Assembly: GCA_030066315.1 (NCBI GenBank)
Contig: JASJBW010000007.1
Coordinates: 1 to 43,960 of the forward strand
From: Gammaproteobacteria bacterium
GTDB taxonomy: Bacteria; Pseudomonadota; Gammaproteobacteria; GCA-001735895
DNA length: 43,960 nt
Direction of reading: 5' to 3'
Positions 43,958-43,960 of the stretch are shown here, one piece after another. Every line of letters starts with the position of its first letter. Within the stretch, counting starts at the first letter, position 1. The notes beneath the pieces are model-generated. The model did no database searches and was not told the origin of the DNA. It was given only the letters and a program-made list of their open reading frames with translations. A program made the translations under genes and the position numbers.

Positions 43958-43960
43958 TAC

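Overview
Gammaproteobacterial-type chromosomal window, mostly housekeeping and central-carbon genes. In order: (1) a truncated Tat-signal ORF at the left edge (SoxY-like start), then lptM(yifL)-lysA-dapF-DUF484-xerC-hslV-hslU-DUF971-ubiE-RDD-ubiJ-ubiB; (2) a Tat-signal aldo/keto reductase overlapping a polytopic membrane protein gene, and a secreted protein with an internal duplication; (3) aceA-aceK, then an RraA-family gene leading a methylcitrate cluster prpE-prpB-prpC-acuI-acnD-prpF; (4) a haloacid-dehalogenase-like gene and acs on the minus strand; (5) the Na+-pumping oxaloacetate decarboxylase oadG-oadA-oadB; (6) rnd and mreD-mreC-mreB (minus), gatC-gatA-gatB, hslO, two small uncharacterised ORFs, an AEC transporter, a DUF922 protein, a GlsB/YeaQ-like protein, a GNAT and the C-terminal part of an MshQ/DUF6701-like protein running off the right edge. 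I see no CRISPR array, transposase, prophage, tRNA or rRNA. I do not find a clearly new multi-gene system. The best leads are the RraA paralog with an aldolase-type D-X20-R-D signature in an oxaloacetate/propionate context, the Tat-AKR plus membrane protein pair, the duplicated two-Cys secreted protein, the 111 aa + 44 aa ORF pair after hslO, a G8 tract in the dehalogenase, and a few intergenic hairpins. All family calls come from reading the translations by eye; no search was run.
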